From assembly GCA_009746045.1 (NCBI GenBank), contig RPFO01002215.1, positions 1 to 56,534 of the forward strand: DNA of 56,534 nucleotides. Reading direction: 5' to 3'. Source of the stretch: Mesostigma viride (Eukaryota; Streptophyta; Mesostigmatophyceae; Mesostigmatales; Mesostigmataceae). Below, piece after piece: positions 10,684 to 20,023 of the stretch. Every line of letters begins with the position of its first letter. Position 1 is the first letter of the stretch. Both the position numbers and the translations under genes were made by a program. Under the pieces are notes generated by a model. The model searched no databases, was not told the DNA's origin, and saw only the letters and a list, made by a program, of their open reading frames with translations.

Positions 10684-12746
10684 GGGATGCAGGTCAAGAT
10701 CCTAGTATTTTGGCTGTAGACACCCAAGCACAGGTGAGTATCATCAGTGCAGAAGCTGTATCTGGTCTGAAAATGAAGGCCTCACCATGGGCTAGAGTGT
10801 CAGATTTTTCAGGCAAAACCAAAATGCAGGTCAAAGGTCAGGTGAGCATTCAAATCTTGGGTATGCCCACTCCATTTCAGGTGGTTGAGGGCTACTCAGG
10901 GAATGCCCTGTTAGGGGAACCTTTTGTATCTTACCCTGGTGTTGTCATCTCAGCTGGGAGGTTGAGTGTGGCAGGGGTAGGACAGGTGCCTCTAGATCAT
11001 TTTAAAATCCCTTTGAGCCAGATTAGCACTGGGTTGGATGCTGCCATCAATGCAGTTAAGCCCAAGTACCTCCCAGGTCAGGAACCGTGTGTGGAGGACC
11101 TCATACACTCTCAAAAGCTACACCCTTCAGCGTTTGGGCTTGGTAGATGGGATGTTGCATCCATGTCTCCCCTGTCCTATGATGATATTGTACGGGACTG
11201 CCAGACGCAGATTGGGTTTCTTAAGTGGCTTGAGGCTTTTACCAAAGCCAGGGAGGAGTGGGTTGTTCCAGATGCACGTAGTCCCACACACACACCACCT
11301 GTGACTCCTCTTGATGCTATGCCAGCTGGGGCCAAGAAGCTAAGGTTAAAGTTTGTGTGCAAGCATAAACCTCAGGCTGATGGGGGACCACCCATTTTCC
11401 ATGCTAGGCCATGTGTTACTGAGTTCAGGGGCTCTACAGAGCTGACAGAGGCTGAGCTTTATACTCCTGGTATTCAGCAAACGTCTCTCAAGGTGTTGCT
11501 TTCCTTGTTTTTGCATCAGCTTAATACAGGGAAGGATTATGTGTGTAAAGCCACAGATATCAAAAGAGCCTTTCTAAAGGGGGACCCTGCCATAGCACAG
11601 CAGGTCTGGAGAGGTCAGGTATACGTGGTGAATACTCCTAAGGTGTGGCACAGGGATATTGTTCAACCCTTGTTGAGGCCAAACCTGGGGGTTGAAGGGT
11701 TGCAGTCAGCTCCAAAAATTTTTAGGCTGTCTGCACAGGAGGTATTCATGAAGCTAGGGGCCACCTATGATGACATTGACCCTTGCCTGTTTGTCATCCC
11801 ACACCCTGATGGAATGATGATGTTTGTCTGGCATGGGGATGATCAGTTAATCTCAGGTCCTAGAGCTGCAGTGGATGCTTTCATAGCTCAGGTGTCTGCC
11901 AGTTTTGAGATTGGCAAGCAGCTAGAGCTGGGCAAGGAGCCAGTCAAGTTCTGTGGCATGATGCTTGAGTTGCTGCAGCAGCAGGGCAGCTGGGTTTGTT
12001 CCATGCAGGCCTCTGCTGAATACATTAAGTCTTGTCTGGATGTCCTGCCTGTTCACATCACCCCTGACATGTGCCCTACCATTAGAGGCAAGCTTGGTTG
12101 GCTATGTGCTACATGTGCACCCCACCTGGCTTTTGTGAGCAGGGTAGATGATGAGGTACTACAGGAGGTAGGAGCACGGGCAATCAAGCAGTTGTTGCAT
12201 GATGGTCCACCTTTGATGCTTCACTCACTGGACCTGTTTACTCCCATTCACATCACGTGCATGATGGATAGTTCAATGGAGTCCAGGGTAGTTACCAAGG
12301 TTCAAGCCAGAGAGGCTGGATTGTTTTTCCTGCATAACCAAGGTGGGAAGAAGTCACTAGTCTCCTGGTTCAGTAGATTGCACAAGAGGAAAGCTGTGAG
12401 TAGCAATGTAGCTGAATGCAGGGCTGTGGTATCTTCTGTCTTGCATGCAAGGTATCTCAATCACTTGCTGGTCTGGCTTCAACACCAGGCTGGTAGCTCT
12501 GCAGGAGTGAAAGCACATTTGCTGACTGACTCTCAATCTATCATCTCTTTCCTTGCCAATCCTTTGGCTGTACACTCGGACCTGGATTGGATTGTGCTAA
12601 AACAGGAATGCAAGTACCTGGAGTCTAAAGCCCACGTCAGGGACAAAGACAATGCTGCAGATGCACTGACCAAGGTGCCACAAGCAGCAGGACCACAATA
12701 CCAGGTCTTGTATGGGTTGATGAACCCTGGTTACAGTCTGAAGTGA
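10620..12746 (+). CDS. pol: Element B protease-like, reverse transcriptase and RNase H
   Basis: One open frame holds a retropepsin-like domain (AVDTQAQVS, Asp 34; NALLGEPF), then RT with LYTPGIQQTSLKVLL, catalytic Asp about 313 in DIKRAFLKGD, and HGDD at 405-408, then RNase H with MMDSSMESR, SSNVAECRAVV, LTDSQSIISF and DKDNAADALTK. All acidic residues needed for RT and RNase H are present, so the enzyme may be functional despite His in place of Tyr at the YxDD site. The frame is offset from the integrase frame by 2 (net -1), and the PR frame is open upstream of the first Met (SFAEILKALHKAH). Confidence 0.9.
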   Translation: MHKAHNTKAVVATGTAQVNAVGDAGQDPSILAVDTQAQVSIISAEAVSGLKMKASPWARVSDFSGKTKMQVKGQVSIQILGMPTPFQVVEGYSGNALLGEPFVSYPGVVISAGRLSVAGVGQVPLDHFKIPLSQISTGLDAAINAVKPKYLPGQEPCVEDLIHSQKLHPSAFGLGRWDVASMSPLSYDDIVRDCQTQIGFLKWLEAFTKAREEWVVPDARSPTHTPPVTPLDAMPAGAKKLRLKFVCKHKPQADGGPPIFHARPCVTEFRGSTELTEAELYTPGIQQTSLKVLLSLFLHQLNTGKDYVCKATDIKRAFLKGDPAIAQQVWRGQVYVVNTPKVWHRDIVQPLLRPNLGVEGLQSAPKIFRLSAQEVFMKLGATYDDIDPCLFVIPHPDGMMMFVWHGDDQLISGPRAAVDAFIAQVSASFEIGKQLELGKEPVKFCGMMLELLQQQGSWVCSMQASAEYIKSCLDVLPVHITPDMCPTIRGKLGWLCATCAPHLAFVSRVDDEVLQEVGARAIKQLLHDGPPLMLHSLDLFTPIHITCMMDSSMESRVVTKVQAREAGLFFLHNQGGKKSLVSWFSRLHKRKAVSSNVAECRAVVSSVLHARYLNHLLVWLQHQAGSSAGVKAHLLTDSQSIISFLANPLAVHSDLDWIVLKQECKYLESKAHVRDKDNAADALTKVPQAAGPQYQVLYGLMNPGYSLK

Positions 12747-13108
12747 CTGGCACATTGTACATGTTAGCCCATGACCCCCTGCCTAATACTGCAGCTGAAA
12801 GGCTGCAGTGGCAGCTGGGTAGTTTTCTGACAGTGAGAAGCACTGGTCTAGAAAGTTGGGACATGATGAATGTGTTATTTATTGAATAAAATTTTGTGAG
12901 ACACTTGTTTGGATGACCATGACATGCTGGGGCCTGGAGCACCCATCTCACTCAGTTAAGAAACCATGCTTGAGACATGGGGCCTTTTTAATGCATCTCT
13001 TGTACATGTGTGAGGTGACCTTTGGGTCCTAGTAGGTTATCTGACAGTTTTTTTAAGGCATTGGGAATGGCTGCGTCCATTTGATGGCTATGTGTGTTTC
13101 TGTTGAAA
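12747..13108 (+). other. Element B 3' untranslated region
   Basis: No gene is visible. An AATAAA at about 12885-12890 could serve as a poly(A) signal. A short inverted repeat CTGCAGCTGAAAGGCTGCAG lies near 12790. Confidence 0.6.
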
Positions 13109-13130
13109 CCCAAAGAAAACTTAAAGTGGG
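13109..13130 (+). promoter_or_regulatory. Element B polypurine tract
   Basis: CCCAAAGAAAACTTAAAGTGGG directly precedes the 3' LTR and confirms plus orientation. It is less pure than the tracts of A and C. Confidence 0.7.
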
Positions 13131-13509
13131 AGTTAGTCTAAGTCTCCCGCCTGTAGCCTAAGTGGACACGTGCCAGCACCGCCGGCGCCCAATTGGGTAC
13201 TGGGACGGTGCTGGACTAGAGTAGTCGTGGCATGGACACGTGGCTGTACTCAGTATGTGATGAGCCGGTACCTCAGTACCGGGACTGTAGTTGTCATGTT
13301 AGGACTGACTAGATCAGGTTGTAACTGATAGGTTAGTCCGTCCAGGATCAGTAAGTTAGTTTAACTTACGCAAAGTCTGGCCAGCCATAGTTGACGGCTG
13401 GCCAGCAGTATATGTGCCACATTATCCTAATGCCAAGGTGTCTCGTCGTTCACGCACACACACGCCATTTGGCAGTGCCCAAGCATTCCAAGCTTTGTGT
13501 TGCATAACT
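13131..13509 (+). repeat. Element B 3' LTR
   Basis: Second 379-bp copy of the B LTR, ending GCATAACT, followed by the target duplicate ctgac and then by element A sequence. Confidence 0.95.
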
Positions 13510-13514
13510 CTGAC

Positions 13515-13794
13515 CATCCTGTGCCAGTCCTGCACGGTCAGAATGCTTCTGAGATCCACCTGGGTCCACATCACCAGGTCCTACCTCAGGCTCAGCACCG
13601 CCATGGCGGGCACGTTGGCGAGTAACTACTGCAGCTACAGCTGGCATACTCTCTGTGGTAACCAAGCTTGCCCCATCGTGTCCAATAGGCTCTTTCACTA
13701 GAGCATGGGGCTGCCCCTCACTGCTGTCACTAGCAGCTTCATTACACACCCCTGGGGGCACCCTCCAGGGTTCAGGGATGTGTGCAGGCTCAAG
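13515..13794 (-). CDS. Element A gag-pol linker, in frame after the gag UGA
   Basis: After the gag stop at 13795-13797 the same frame stays open on the minus strand to the B insertion site (and beyond into B's LTR). It encodes a Pro/Ala/Glu-rich linker including PHALVKEPIGHDG. The stop context is UGA CUU G. Element C has the same layout with UGA CUA G. Together these suggest that pol is made by stop-codon readthrough. No protease motif is present in this stretch. Confidence 0.55.
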
Positions 13795-14982
13795 TCAATG
13801 ATCAGCAGCCTTGCCCTTGCCCTTGTCCTGGGATGGACCAGCCTTGTCCTTGCTGCCACCCTGAGCTGGCTTGCTCTGACCTTCCTGCCTCAGGTACGAG
13901 GGACACTCATTCCTGAAGTGACCCTTCCCCTGGCAGAAATAACATTCCACCTGACTGATGTCCCGTGAGGTCCCACTGCTGGGCCCAGCCTTGGGAGGAC
14001 CACCCACCCTCTTGAAGTCAAACTGGGACTGTGGATGTCCCGACTTCGGCGGGGTCCCCCGTCCAGCCCTTCTGTCACGCCCCCTCCTGGACCTTCCTCG
14101 ACCCCTTGAAGAGGTCTCAGGCCCTCTCGAGGGCGCTGGGCCCCCGTGGCCCGATCCCCTCATGGACTTAACCGTGGGTTCAGTGGCCTCCTCATCACCC
14201 TGACGAGGGCGCTTACCACCCACGTACTTGCCGCTGAAACACTCATACAACTGGTCCGTCATGGCTGCCCAGCCATGGACCTGTCGCATGTGGATGGTCA
14301 CATTATCCATGGTGACCGGATCCAGCTGCAGCGACTTGAGAAAGTCGCCCATGGCCATCCGATCTGCGACGAAGAAGCCCTTGGCCATGGCGTCCTCCCT
14401 CAGCTTGACGAAGTCTTCAAAGGCGTGGACCACTAGTTGCCCCTTGATGGGCTTGTAGTCCAGGTATTCTTGCTTCAGGTGGGACCCATCTATGGTCCTC
14501 TTGTCACTCAGGAACGACCTGAGTCGCGTCATAAACGCCGTCCAGGTGTCCCCCGCCGCATGTCGCTCCCGAACAAACTTGAACAGCCGCCTCGCCGACT
14601 GCCGTATGTAGGCACTAGACGCCAGGATGCGAAGCTTGTCACCGTTGTATATCTCCGTGTACAAGTTCATGTCCTCTAACATCCTCTCAGCATCCCGGGG
14701 CTGCCAATTGTCCTTGATGGACTGAAACTGGCCTAGCACCGCGTACCCCTCAGCAACGGTTGGTCGCTTAGGCGCCGCTTGATCTGCGGCTGGCGCGTGC
14801 TGCCCGCCCTGCGATCCTTGGCTCTGATTATCTGGCACATCAGCCTGGTCTCCCAGCGCTTGGCCGTCCCCGCGTCCATCGCGTCCACCGCGTCCATCGC
14901 GTCCATCTCGTCCATCCATCCCAGCGCCGCGCCGCCCGAAGCCCATAAAGCCCGCTTGTTGGTTGATAGCTCCATCTTCCAT
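13795..14982 (-). CDS. gag: Element A Gag
   Basis: A 395-residue Gag. The N-terminus has a short DGRDGRGG tandem repeat coded by 9-bp units (about 14875-14930). The capsid part has NLYTEIYNGDKLRILASSAY, TWTAFMTRLRSFL and DFVKLREDAMAKGFFVADRM. An Arg/Gly-rich basic stretch follows, then the zinc knuckle CYFCQGKGHFRNEC at about 346-359, and a Lys/Gly-rich tail. It ends in UGA CUU G with an in-frame continuation. The ATG chosen gives a leader of about 100 bases after ORF0. Confidence 0.88.
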   Translation of the reverse strand: MEDGAINQQAGFMGFGRRGAGMDGRDGRDGRGGRDGRGDGQALGDQADVPDNQSQGSQGGQHAPAADQAAPKRPTVAEGYAVLGQFQSIKDNWQPRDAERMLEDMNLYTEIYNGDKLRILASSAYIRQSARRLFKFVRERHAAGDTWTAFMTRLRSFLSDKRTIDGSHLKQEYLDYKPIKGQLVVHAFEDFVKLREDAMAKGFFVADRMAMGDFLKSLQLDPVTMDNVTIHMRQVHGWAAMTDQLYECFSGKYVGGKRPRQGDEEATEPTVKSMRGSGHGGPAPSRGPETSSRGRGRSRRGRDRRAGRGTPPKSGHPQSQFDFKRVGGPPKAGPSSGTSRDISQVECYFCQGKGHFRNECPSYLRQEGQSKPAQGGSKDKAGPSQDKGKGKAADH

Positions 14983-15084
14983 GATGGCCTCTGTTCAGAT
15001 CTGCTACAGCCAGCCAAGTGGCCAAGCAGCAATTAAAGCAATATAAGCTACTGAACAAGAAAGGAAAGTGCCAAGTGTTACCAC

Positions 15085-15999
15085 TCAGGCAAGACCACCA
15101 CGGCTGGCCCCAGGCGCGTCCTGGTTCTCCTTGTCGCTGTCGCCGTCGCTCACCACAATCAGCTCTGGTACCCTGCTACCTGCTGCGCCGTCGTCGACCC
15201 GCTGTCGGCCCGCGATGACTGAATCGTCACCGTTGGTATAGTAGACAGGTGACAACCCGTCGTTGGCACCCCGCGGATTGTATCTTGGCACCTCGTGGTC
15301 ACCAAGTGTCTCGTCGCCTAGCCCAGCGACACCCCCTGCTCCCTCCTCAAGGTCACTATCGTACCCAAGAGGTGCAAACTCTTCCCAACGCGTCACACGA
15401 ACGCGAAGGGGCGGGGGCAGCTCCTGAAAAGGAACTCTTACTCGCTCTGGAAACCTGCCGACTCTTGTCGCGCGCTGTCCTCCGGCGATGGCTTCCGCTG
15501 TCGCCCCGACCTCTGCAAGCCGCCTGTAGTGCTCCGCTCCGCGTCGTTCACGCCTAACTGGCCCCGCTGCAACACCCTCGTCGCCGATGCCGCCTGCGAA
15601 AGCACGTGGTACTCCCGCGCCCGCTACTGTCGGTACAAACTCGTGTCGCCCTGCGCCAGCTGCTTCCGCAACCTCGCCTCGCCTTGCCGCCAACTCCGTC
15701 CGCACTCGCTCAGCTACTGCTGTAATCACCGTCTGGATGCCGACCAACCCGTGAAGCTCCTGCTCGAGGTCGTCGATGCTCCGGTGCTCCGGAATGACGA
15801 TGGTTTGTACGTGTCGCAGAATTCGCTCCCAATCTTCGACCTGGTCGTCGACGAATTGCACGAAGCTGCGATTTACAGGCGGACGATCTGCAAGCAATAA
15901 AGATAGATCCCGAACGACACGACGTAATTCAGGAGAAATCGAACCCCCAGCAGACTGCCGAAACCGGAAATCCTGCTGCCGTTGTTCCTCCTGCACCAT
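15085..15999 (-). CDS. Element A ORF0, unknown pre-gag protein
   Basis: A 304-residue open frame between the 5' LTR and gag. I recognise no family. The first half is helical, with SPELRRVVRDLSLLLADRPP and VEDWERILRHVQTIVIPEHR, then an Ala/Gly/Arg-rich middle, and an acidic Asp/Glu-rich tail ending near SDGDSDKENQ. It is intact, unlike parts of pol. A GC-rich coding pattern and an ORF in the same place in B and C argue that it is real. Function is not inferable from sequence. Confidence 0.62.
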   Translation of the reverse strand: MVQEEQRQQDFRFRQSAGGSISPELRRVVRDLSLLLADRPPVNRSFVQFVDDQVEDWERILRHVQTIVIPEHRSIDDLEQELHGLVGIQTVITAVAERVRTELAARRGEVAEAAGAGRHEFVPTVAGAGVPRAFAGGIGDEGVAAGPVRRERRGAEHYRRLAEVGATAEAIAGGQRATRVGRFPERVRVPFQELPPPLRVRVTRWEEFAPLGYDSDLEEGAGGVAGLGDETLGDHEVPRYNPRGANDGLSPVYYTNGDDSVIAGRQRVDDGAAGSRVPELIVVSDGDSDKENQDAPGASRGGLA

Positions 16000-16092
16000 T
16001 CACCACCAGACGAGCTCCTCGCGTCGTCAACGCTGCACACCGCAACCGGCAACGACCCTCCTGGCCGTTCCGCTGAGACTGGTTGTAATTTG

Positions 16093-16787
16093 AGTTAACG
16101 TTCTTATCACACGCAATGTGAAGGATATGGTTGCAATGCAGCAATGTGTGATATGGTTGGAAACGGAGCTTTGTTAAAATCGGATAATGTTACAGCGCTC
16201 ACACACTTGAGGCTTGTACACGCGCTTGCCAAGTCAAGGCACAACACGTGAGGCGGGCTCGCAAGAGATGCCCATTTGGCACTGGCCTATTGTTTATATA
16301 CTTGTGCACTGTGCTTGCTAGTCCTGAGCAGCCTAGGAGGCCTGCTCAGTAATAACACCCCCGGTACAGTATTCACTACCTGTACAGCGCTCAACTCCTA
16401 TACAGTAGGTCTGCCATACAGGCACAATGACCACAGAGCACAGTCCACAGTGACTATTGCATCTGCACCTAGAAGTCCAGGACTAAGCCGGCGGTACCAA
16501 CAGACCACAGGTTAAGGTTCCTATTTCCTGCGTACGACGTATTAATCCAATACCGTCGTAGGTACAGCACCTAATTCCTGTCAGCCCAGGAATTACTGTC
16601 GACCCCATATGTCGTCGGCAAATATTCACGTCCGACTTAGAAGAACAGCCGGCTCGCGCTCGCGCGCGACCGGGAAGTCGGAACGCCATAACTTTCTTGA
16701 TACTTGTCGGAATGAACTCGTTCCGGTGCCGCTGGAATCGCAGAGATATGCCGAATCAGGATCACGCCAATGCGCTTGGCGTTAACT
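16093..16787 (-). repeat. Element A LTR, 5' copy
   Basis: 695-bp copy matching 1240-1934 with no difference seen. On the minus strand it is followed by CAAATTACAACCAGTCTCAGC, which does not resemble the TGGTATC primer site of elements D, F and G. Confidence 0.95.
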
Positions 16788-17347
16788 AGCTGAGCAGTGC
16801 CAACAGGCTTTCGAGGCACTTAAGCGCCACCTCACCACAGCGCCTGTCCTCGTCCTGCCGGACCCGGCCCTTCCTTTCGTCGTGCATGGCTACCGACGCT
16901 AGCAAGGTGACCATCGGGGGGGTCCTCCTACAGGATCAAGGCAAGGGCCTGCAGCCTATCGAGTACATCTCACGCACCATGATTCCGGCGGAGCGGAATT
17001 ATCCAGTGCATCAACAGGAACTCCTGGCAGTCGTCTACAGCTGCCACACGTGGCGTCATCATCTCCTGGGGGCCCAGTTTTCGGTGGCCATTAGTGAGCA
17101 GGGGGATCTCGACCCCCACCGCCTGGTAATCCACACGGACCACCGGCCGCTCACCCACCTCCTGGTGCAGCCCAACCTGACGCCCCGCCAGGCGCGGTGG
17201 ATGGAGTACTTGTCACAGTTTGCGCCGTTCAAGATCCAATATGTCAAGGGCGCGGACAACGTGGTGCCCGACGCCCTCTCGCGACGGGCGGACTATTGGT
17301 TCTACGAGGACATGGACGTGCTCCATCCATACCACCTGTGTACCAGT
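16788..17347 (+). pseudogene. pol: E1 chromovirus pol fragment: RNase H
   Basis: Continues the RT that stops at 1239. It reads QQAFEALKRHL, then after a 1-base type shift near 16885, ATDASKVTIGGVLLQ (RNase H Asp), HQQELLAVVY (Glu), HTDHRPLTHLL (Asp) and DNVVPDALSRR (Asp). It ends with DVLHPYHL where element D is inserted at 17348. The four RNase H acids are kept, so decay is mainly by indel and insertion. Confidence 0.9.
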
Positions 17348-17905
17348 TGTTTGGGAATTAATTAATTATTCCCAGTGGCCACATGCCTGAATTATTTCTA
17401 TTCTGGGCAGGTGGGTCTTTTGTGTGTTGTTTGTGATTTCTTGGAGTGTGTTTGATTAGCTACGTGCTGATATTTTTACTGACTTTTTTGAATCAGTACT
17501 TAGCAAGATATTAATCTATGTTGTGTGTGTTTTTTGTTATAGTGTACGGTTCTCAACTAGTATGCCAGCAGCTATGTCACTACGTTACATGGACAGTGAT
17601 TCTTTATTCCATGGACAGGTGTCACTTTACTGGATGAGATTCCATGCATTATATCAGGGTTGATTTTACAGATGACATCTGGCAATCATACAAACGGTTG
17701 TCTTGACAGTTTGACATTTGGCAATCATACAAACAATATTCTAGAATCTGGCGATGGTTCTTTGGTTGTTTGCCATCTGGCAGTACCTCTTTTCTGCCTA
17801 TAAAAATACGATGCGGGCCATACCTAAAGCATCGTCTCTTATGCCATGTCTCTCGTAATAAATTCATCAATAAATGACATTCAACCCATTCATGTATTTT
17901 AAACA
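17348..17905 (+). repeat. Element D 5' LTR
   Basis: 558 bp, TGTTTGGGAATTAATTAATT to TGTATTTTAAACA. Same as 20382-20939 by eye. Confidence 0.95.
17799..17862 (+). promoter_or_regulatory. Element D LTR core promoter and poly(A) signal
   Basis: TATAAAAA at about 17799 and AATAAA at 17857 lie about 58 bases apart in the LTR, the order expected for U3-R. The same pair lies in the 3' LTR. Assigned by motif only. Confidence 0.5.
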
Positions 17906-17923
17906 TGGTATCGGGAGGATGTT
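17906..17923 (+). promoter_or_regulatory. Element D primer binding site
   Basis: TGGTATCGGGAGGATGTT abuts the LTR. The TGGTATC start fits the 3' end of an initiator methionine tRNA. Confidence 0.8.
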
Positions 17924-17941
17924 CGATCACCGTTTCTCCTC

Positions 17942-18325
17942 ATGGCAGATTCTCCTACTTTTGCAAACGACGATGATTTTTTGCCTGATGACGATTTTGT
18001 CAATCGTCCTTGGGACTTTGACGTACTTGACGATCTCGAAGACTTTTTCGGACAGCCGGAACAAGGCGTCATTGTCGCCGAAGAACCTGTGATTGCGTAT
18101 CCCGTTGGCTACGAGCAATTCGAGAAACCAGGATTTTATCCTGAGAGTTCTCTGAGGTCTGTTTACGTTCCTCCTGCCAAAATCATTATCCGGTGGCAAG
18201 GAGCTGTATTTCGATTCGAATCGTCAAGCTTATCGGAAATCGAGAGTCTCTTGAAACCCTACCTGGCGTCTAAAATTTTATCCGTCGTAAATGGCGAACG
18301 CACTCAAGGAGACGGCCCTCATTAG
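17942..18325 (+). CDS. Element D upstream acidic ORF
   Basis: A 127-residue open frame right after the primer site. It starts MADSPTFANDDDFLPDDDFV, is rich in Asp, Glu and Phe in its first half, and ends with a basic-hydrophobic part (PPAKIIIRWQGAVFRFESSS). It overlaps the start of gag by 35 bases in another frame. I recognise no family. Element G has only a 46-residue ORF at the same place, with no clear match. Its integrity in a young gag-only element suggests that it is translated. Confidence 0.55.
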   Translation: MADSPTFANDDDFLPDDDFVNRPWDFDVLDDLEDFFGQPEQGVIVAEEPVIAYPVGYEQFEKPGFYPESSLRSVYVPPAKIIIRWQGAVFRFESSSLSEIESLLKPYLASKILSVVNGERTQGDGPH

Positions 18326-18568
18326 TGCCGTCAGCGGAATTCCTATTTTCAACGGTACCAGACTGGCCGACTACCCTGCTTTTAAAATTCGCTTCAAATC
18401 TGTCGCGGGAGCATTCACCATGCTCAGTGTGCTGCACGGTGACGACGTCAACGACCGTCAAGACCGCATTCTTTTTGCTGCACTTTGTTCGCGCCTGGAC
18501 GGTCAGGCGCTTACCGTTGCTGATCAAGCTGAGCCTCGTCATGGCAGCGTGGCGTTCAAGCTCGTGGA
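18291..18568 (+). CDS. gag: Element D Gag, N-terminal part (interrupted)
   Basis: Starts MANALKETALISAVSGIPIF. It matches the Gag of element G (FAALCS...GQALTVAD versus FAALCQ...GPALKVAN) and belongs to the copia Gag (UBN2-like) type. Coding homology stops after HGSVAFKLV, where a TIR-bearing insertion begins, and resumes at 19357. Confidence 0.85.
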
Positions 18569-19356
18569 CATCAAGTTTCGTTTAAGTGGCCAGCCGGAGC
18601 GGCTGCTTAGGTTTTAGCGGGCAAGTGTTCGAAGCGCGTCATTGGTGAATTACTGGGGAACTTGGGTTTCCCCGCGAAACTCCAACCGCACGTTCAGATT
18701 TCCAAATCTCAAGTAAAGTTCGGCGCAACTTTCTGAACGGGGGCAGTTGACGAGCAGCATTCCTCCGGACGAATGAATTGCGTTCCATACTTGCGCAAAA
18801 TTTTGAAAGGTAGCTTGCGTGCAGCCCTACTAAAATTTGCTCGGACGTTCAGATTTCCAAATCTCAAGCAAATTTCGGCGGAACATTCTGAACGGGGGTA
18901 GTTGGCGGGCAGCTGTCCTCCAGACGAATGAAATGCGTTCCATACTAGCGCAAAATTTTGAAAGGTAGCTTGCGTGCAGCCCTACTAAAATTTGCGCGAA
19001 GTGTGGGACTGAAAATTCGTAACGGAAACTTTTTGGTAGTTGCCGTCACTTCCTCTTGTGCAAACATGTGGGAGTGAAAATTCGTAACGGAAACTTTTTG
19101 GTAGTTGCCGTCACTTCATTTTGCGCGAGTGTTGGGCTGAAAATTCGTAACGGAAACTTTTTGGTAGTTGGCGTCACTTCCTTTGGTTCGACTGAAAATT
19201 CGCTGAAATTCGCTGAATTCGTACCGTAGCCTAATTTTTAGTACCTCGAAGTGACGGAGCACCTAAAAATTTGCCCCCAAGTACACTTGGCAGCGCGCTC
19301 ACTGGGAAAAATTGTACAGCCGCTCCGGCGGGCCACTTGAACGAATTGTAATGATG
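18569..19356. mobile_element. TIR-bearing short insertion (MITE-like) in D gag
   Basis: About 790 bp with imperfect inverted ends: left CGTTTAAGTGGCCAGCCGG, right (inverted) CGTTCAAGTGGCCCGCCGG, both followed by AGCGGCTG; similarity may extend out to CATCA. It has no long ORF. The inside is tandem repeats: a 155-bp unit twice (from 18691 and 18846) and a 63-65-bp unit three times (GAAAATTCGTAACGG at 19011, 19076 and 19139). I could not resolve a clean target duplication, so the outer ends are uncertain by a few bases and the superfamily is unknown. Confidence 0.72.
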
Positions 19357-19919
19357 CCGTGTACGACCAGCCACGGCATACCCGGTCTCACAAGCAGGAG
19401 CTCCGTCGTCAGCTACACCGCTGCGAGCTGGCTGAGGACGGCGACATGGGCCTGTACTTGACGGAACATGAACTACGCTACCGCGAGTACTTAAAGCTGG
19501 GGGGGACGCTGCCTGAGACTGAATTCGTCCAGAATCTGCTGGATGGCCTCCCGGCCAAATATCGTCCACTTGTCGCTGCAGTTTTTGTGCGTGATGACAT
19601 TTCTCTCACTGACGCACGCGTCCTCCTCCTCCAAGCCGCTGACCAGCTCAAGGACCGCCCAGCCGGTTCGACTGCGCCCGCCGGCTCGGCTGCGACTTCT
19701 CGCGACGAAGGCGAGCTCCCACCGGGCCAAGCATTTGCAACTCGCCCGGTGTGCAGCCATTGCAAGCGCCCTGGCCACCGTGCCGAGCGCTGCTGGACCA
19801 AGTATCCGGAGCGTCGCCCCCGGCCCAACGGCGGCGCCGTGCATTTTACGGAAACCAATCCTCTCATGGGCACCTCGACAATGGAGGCACCGGAAATGCC
19901 GTCCACATTTGCATTTTAA
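19357..19919 (+). CDS. gag: Element D Gag, C-terminal part with zinc knuckle
   Basis: Continues the interrupted Gag: SHKQELRRQLHRCELAEDGD, FVQNLLDGLPAKYRPL, and the zinc knuckle CSHCKRPGHRAERC followed by WTKYP, near 19750-19805. It matches element G, which has CWWKYP at the same point. It ends with a stop at 19917-19919 and no pol follows, so this is a complete C-terminus of a gag-only element. Confidence 0.85.
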
Positions 19920-20023
19920 ATTTTTCAGCCGGTTTTCCATTTTTTCGTCGGTTATTGCTGAACCGTAAAAAAGCATCTCTTCGGGCTTTGTTGCTAAGCC
20001 CTATGTCAAAAAGCACACTTTTC

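Larger units (their letters stand above)
5993..13509 (+). mobile_element. Element B: complete copia-like LTR retrotransposon nested in A
   Basis: Two 379-bp LTRs (5993-6371 and 13131-13509) and the 5-bp duplication ctgac (5988-5992 and 13510-13514) define a 7.5-kb insertion in element A between gag and integrase. Termini are AGTTAGTC and GCATAACT. Coding order is ORF0, gag, zinc knuckle plus integrase, protease-like, RT, RNase H, all on the plus strand. The two LTRs differ at two positions that I could see. Pol is the best preserved of the three copia-like elements; gag and ORF0 are broken at G runs and repeats. Confidence 0.94.
1240..16787 (-). mobile_element. Element A: complete copia-like LTR retrotransposon, AG...CT termini
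   Basis: Two 695-bp direct repeats bound the element, and the 5-bp target duplication agctg lies at 1235-1239 and 16788-16792. The target is the RT/RNase H junction of E1. The LTR ends are AGTTAACG and CGTTAACT, a perfect 8-bp inverted pair, not TG...CA. Coding order on the minus strand is ORF0, gag, integrase, protease-like, RT, RNase H. Element B splits it between gag and integrase; without B and one duplicated target it is about 8.0 kb. I saw no difference between the two LTRs, so the insertion is probably recent. A polypurine tract next to the left LTR confirms minus orientation. Confidence 0.93.

Noticed and set aside
18691-19190. CRISPR-like array
   Set aside because: The repeats are long direct tandem units without unique spacers, in a eukaryotic TIR element.
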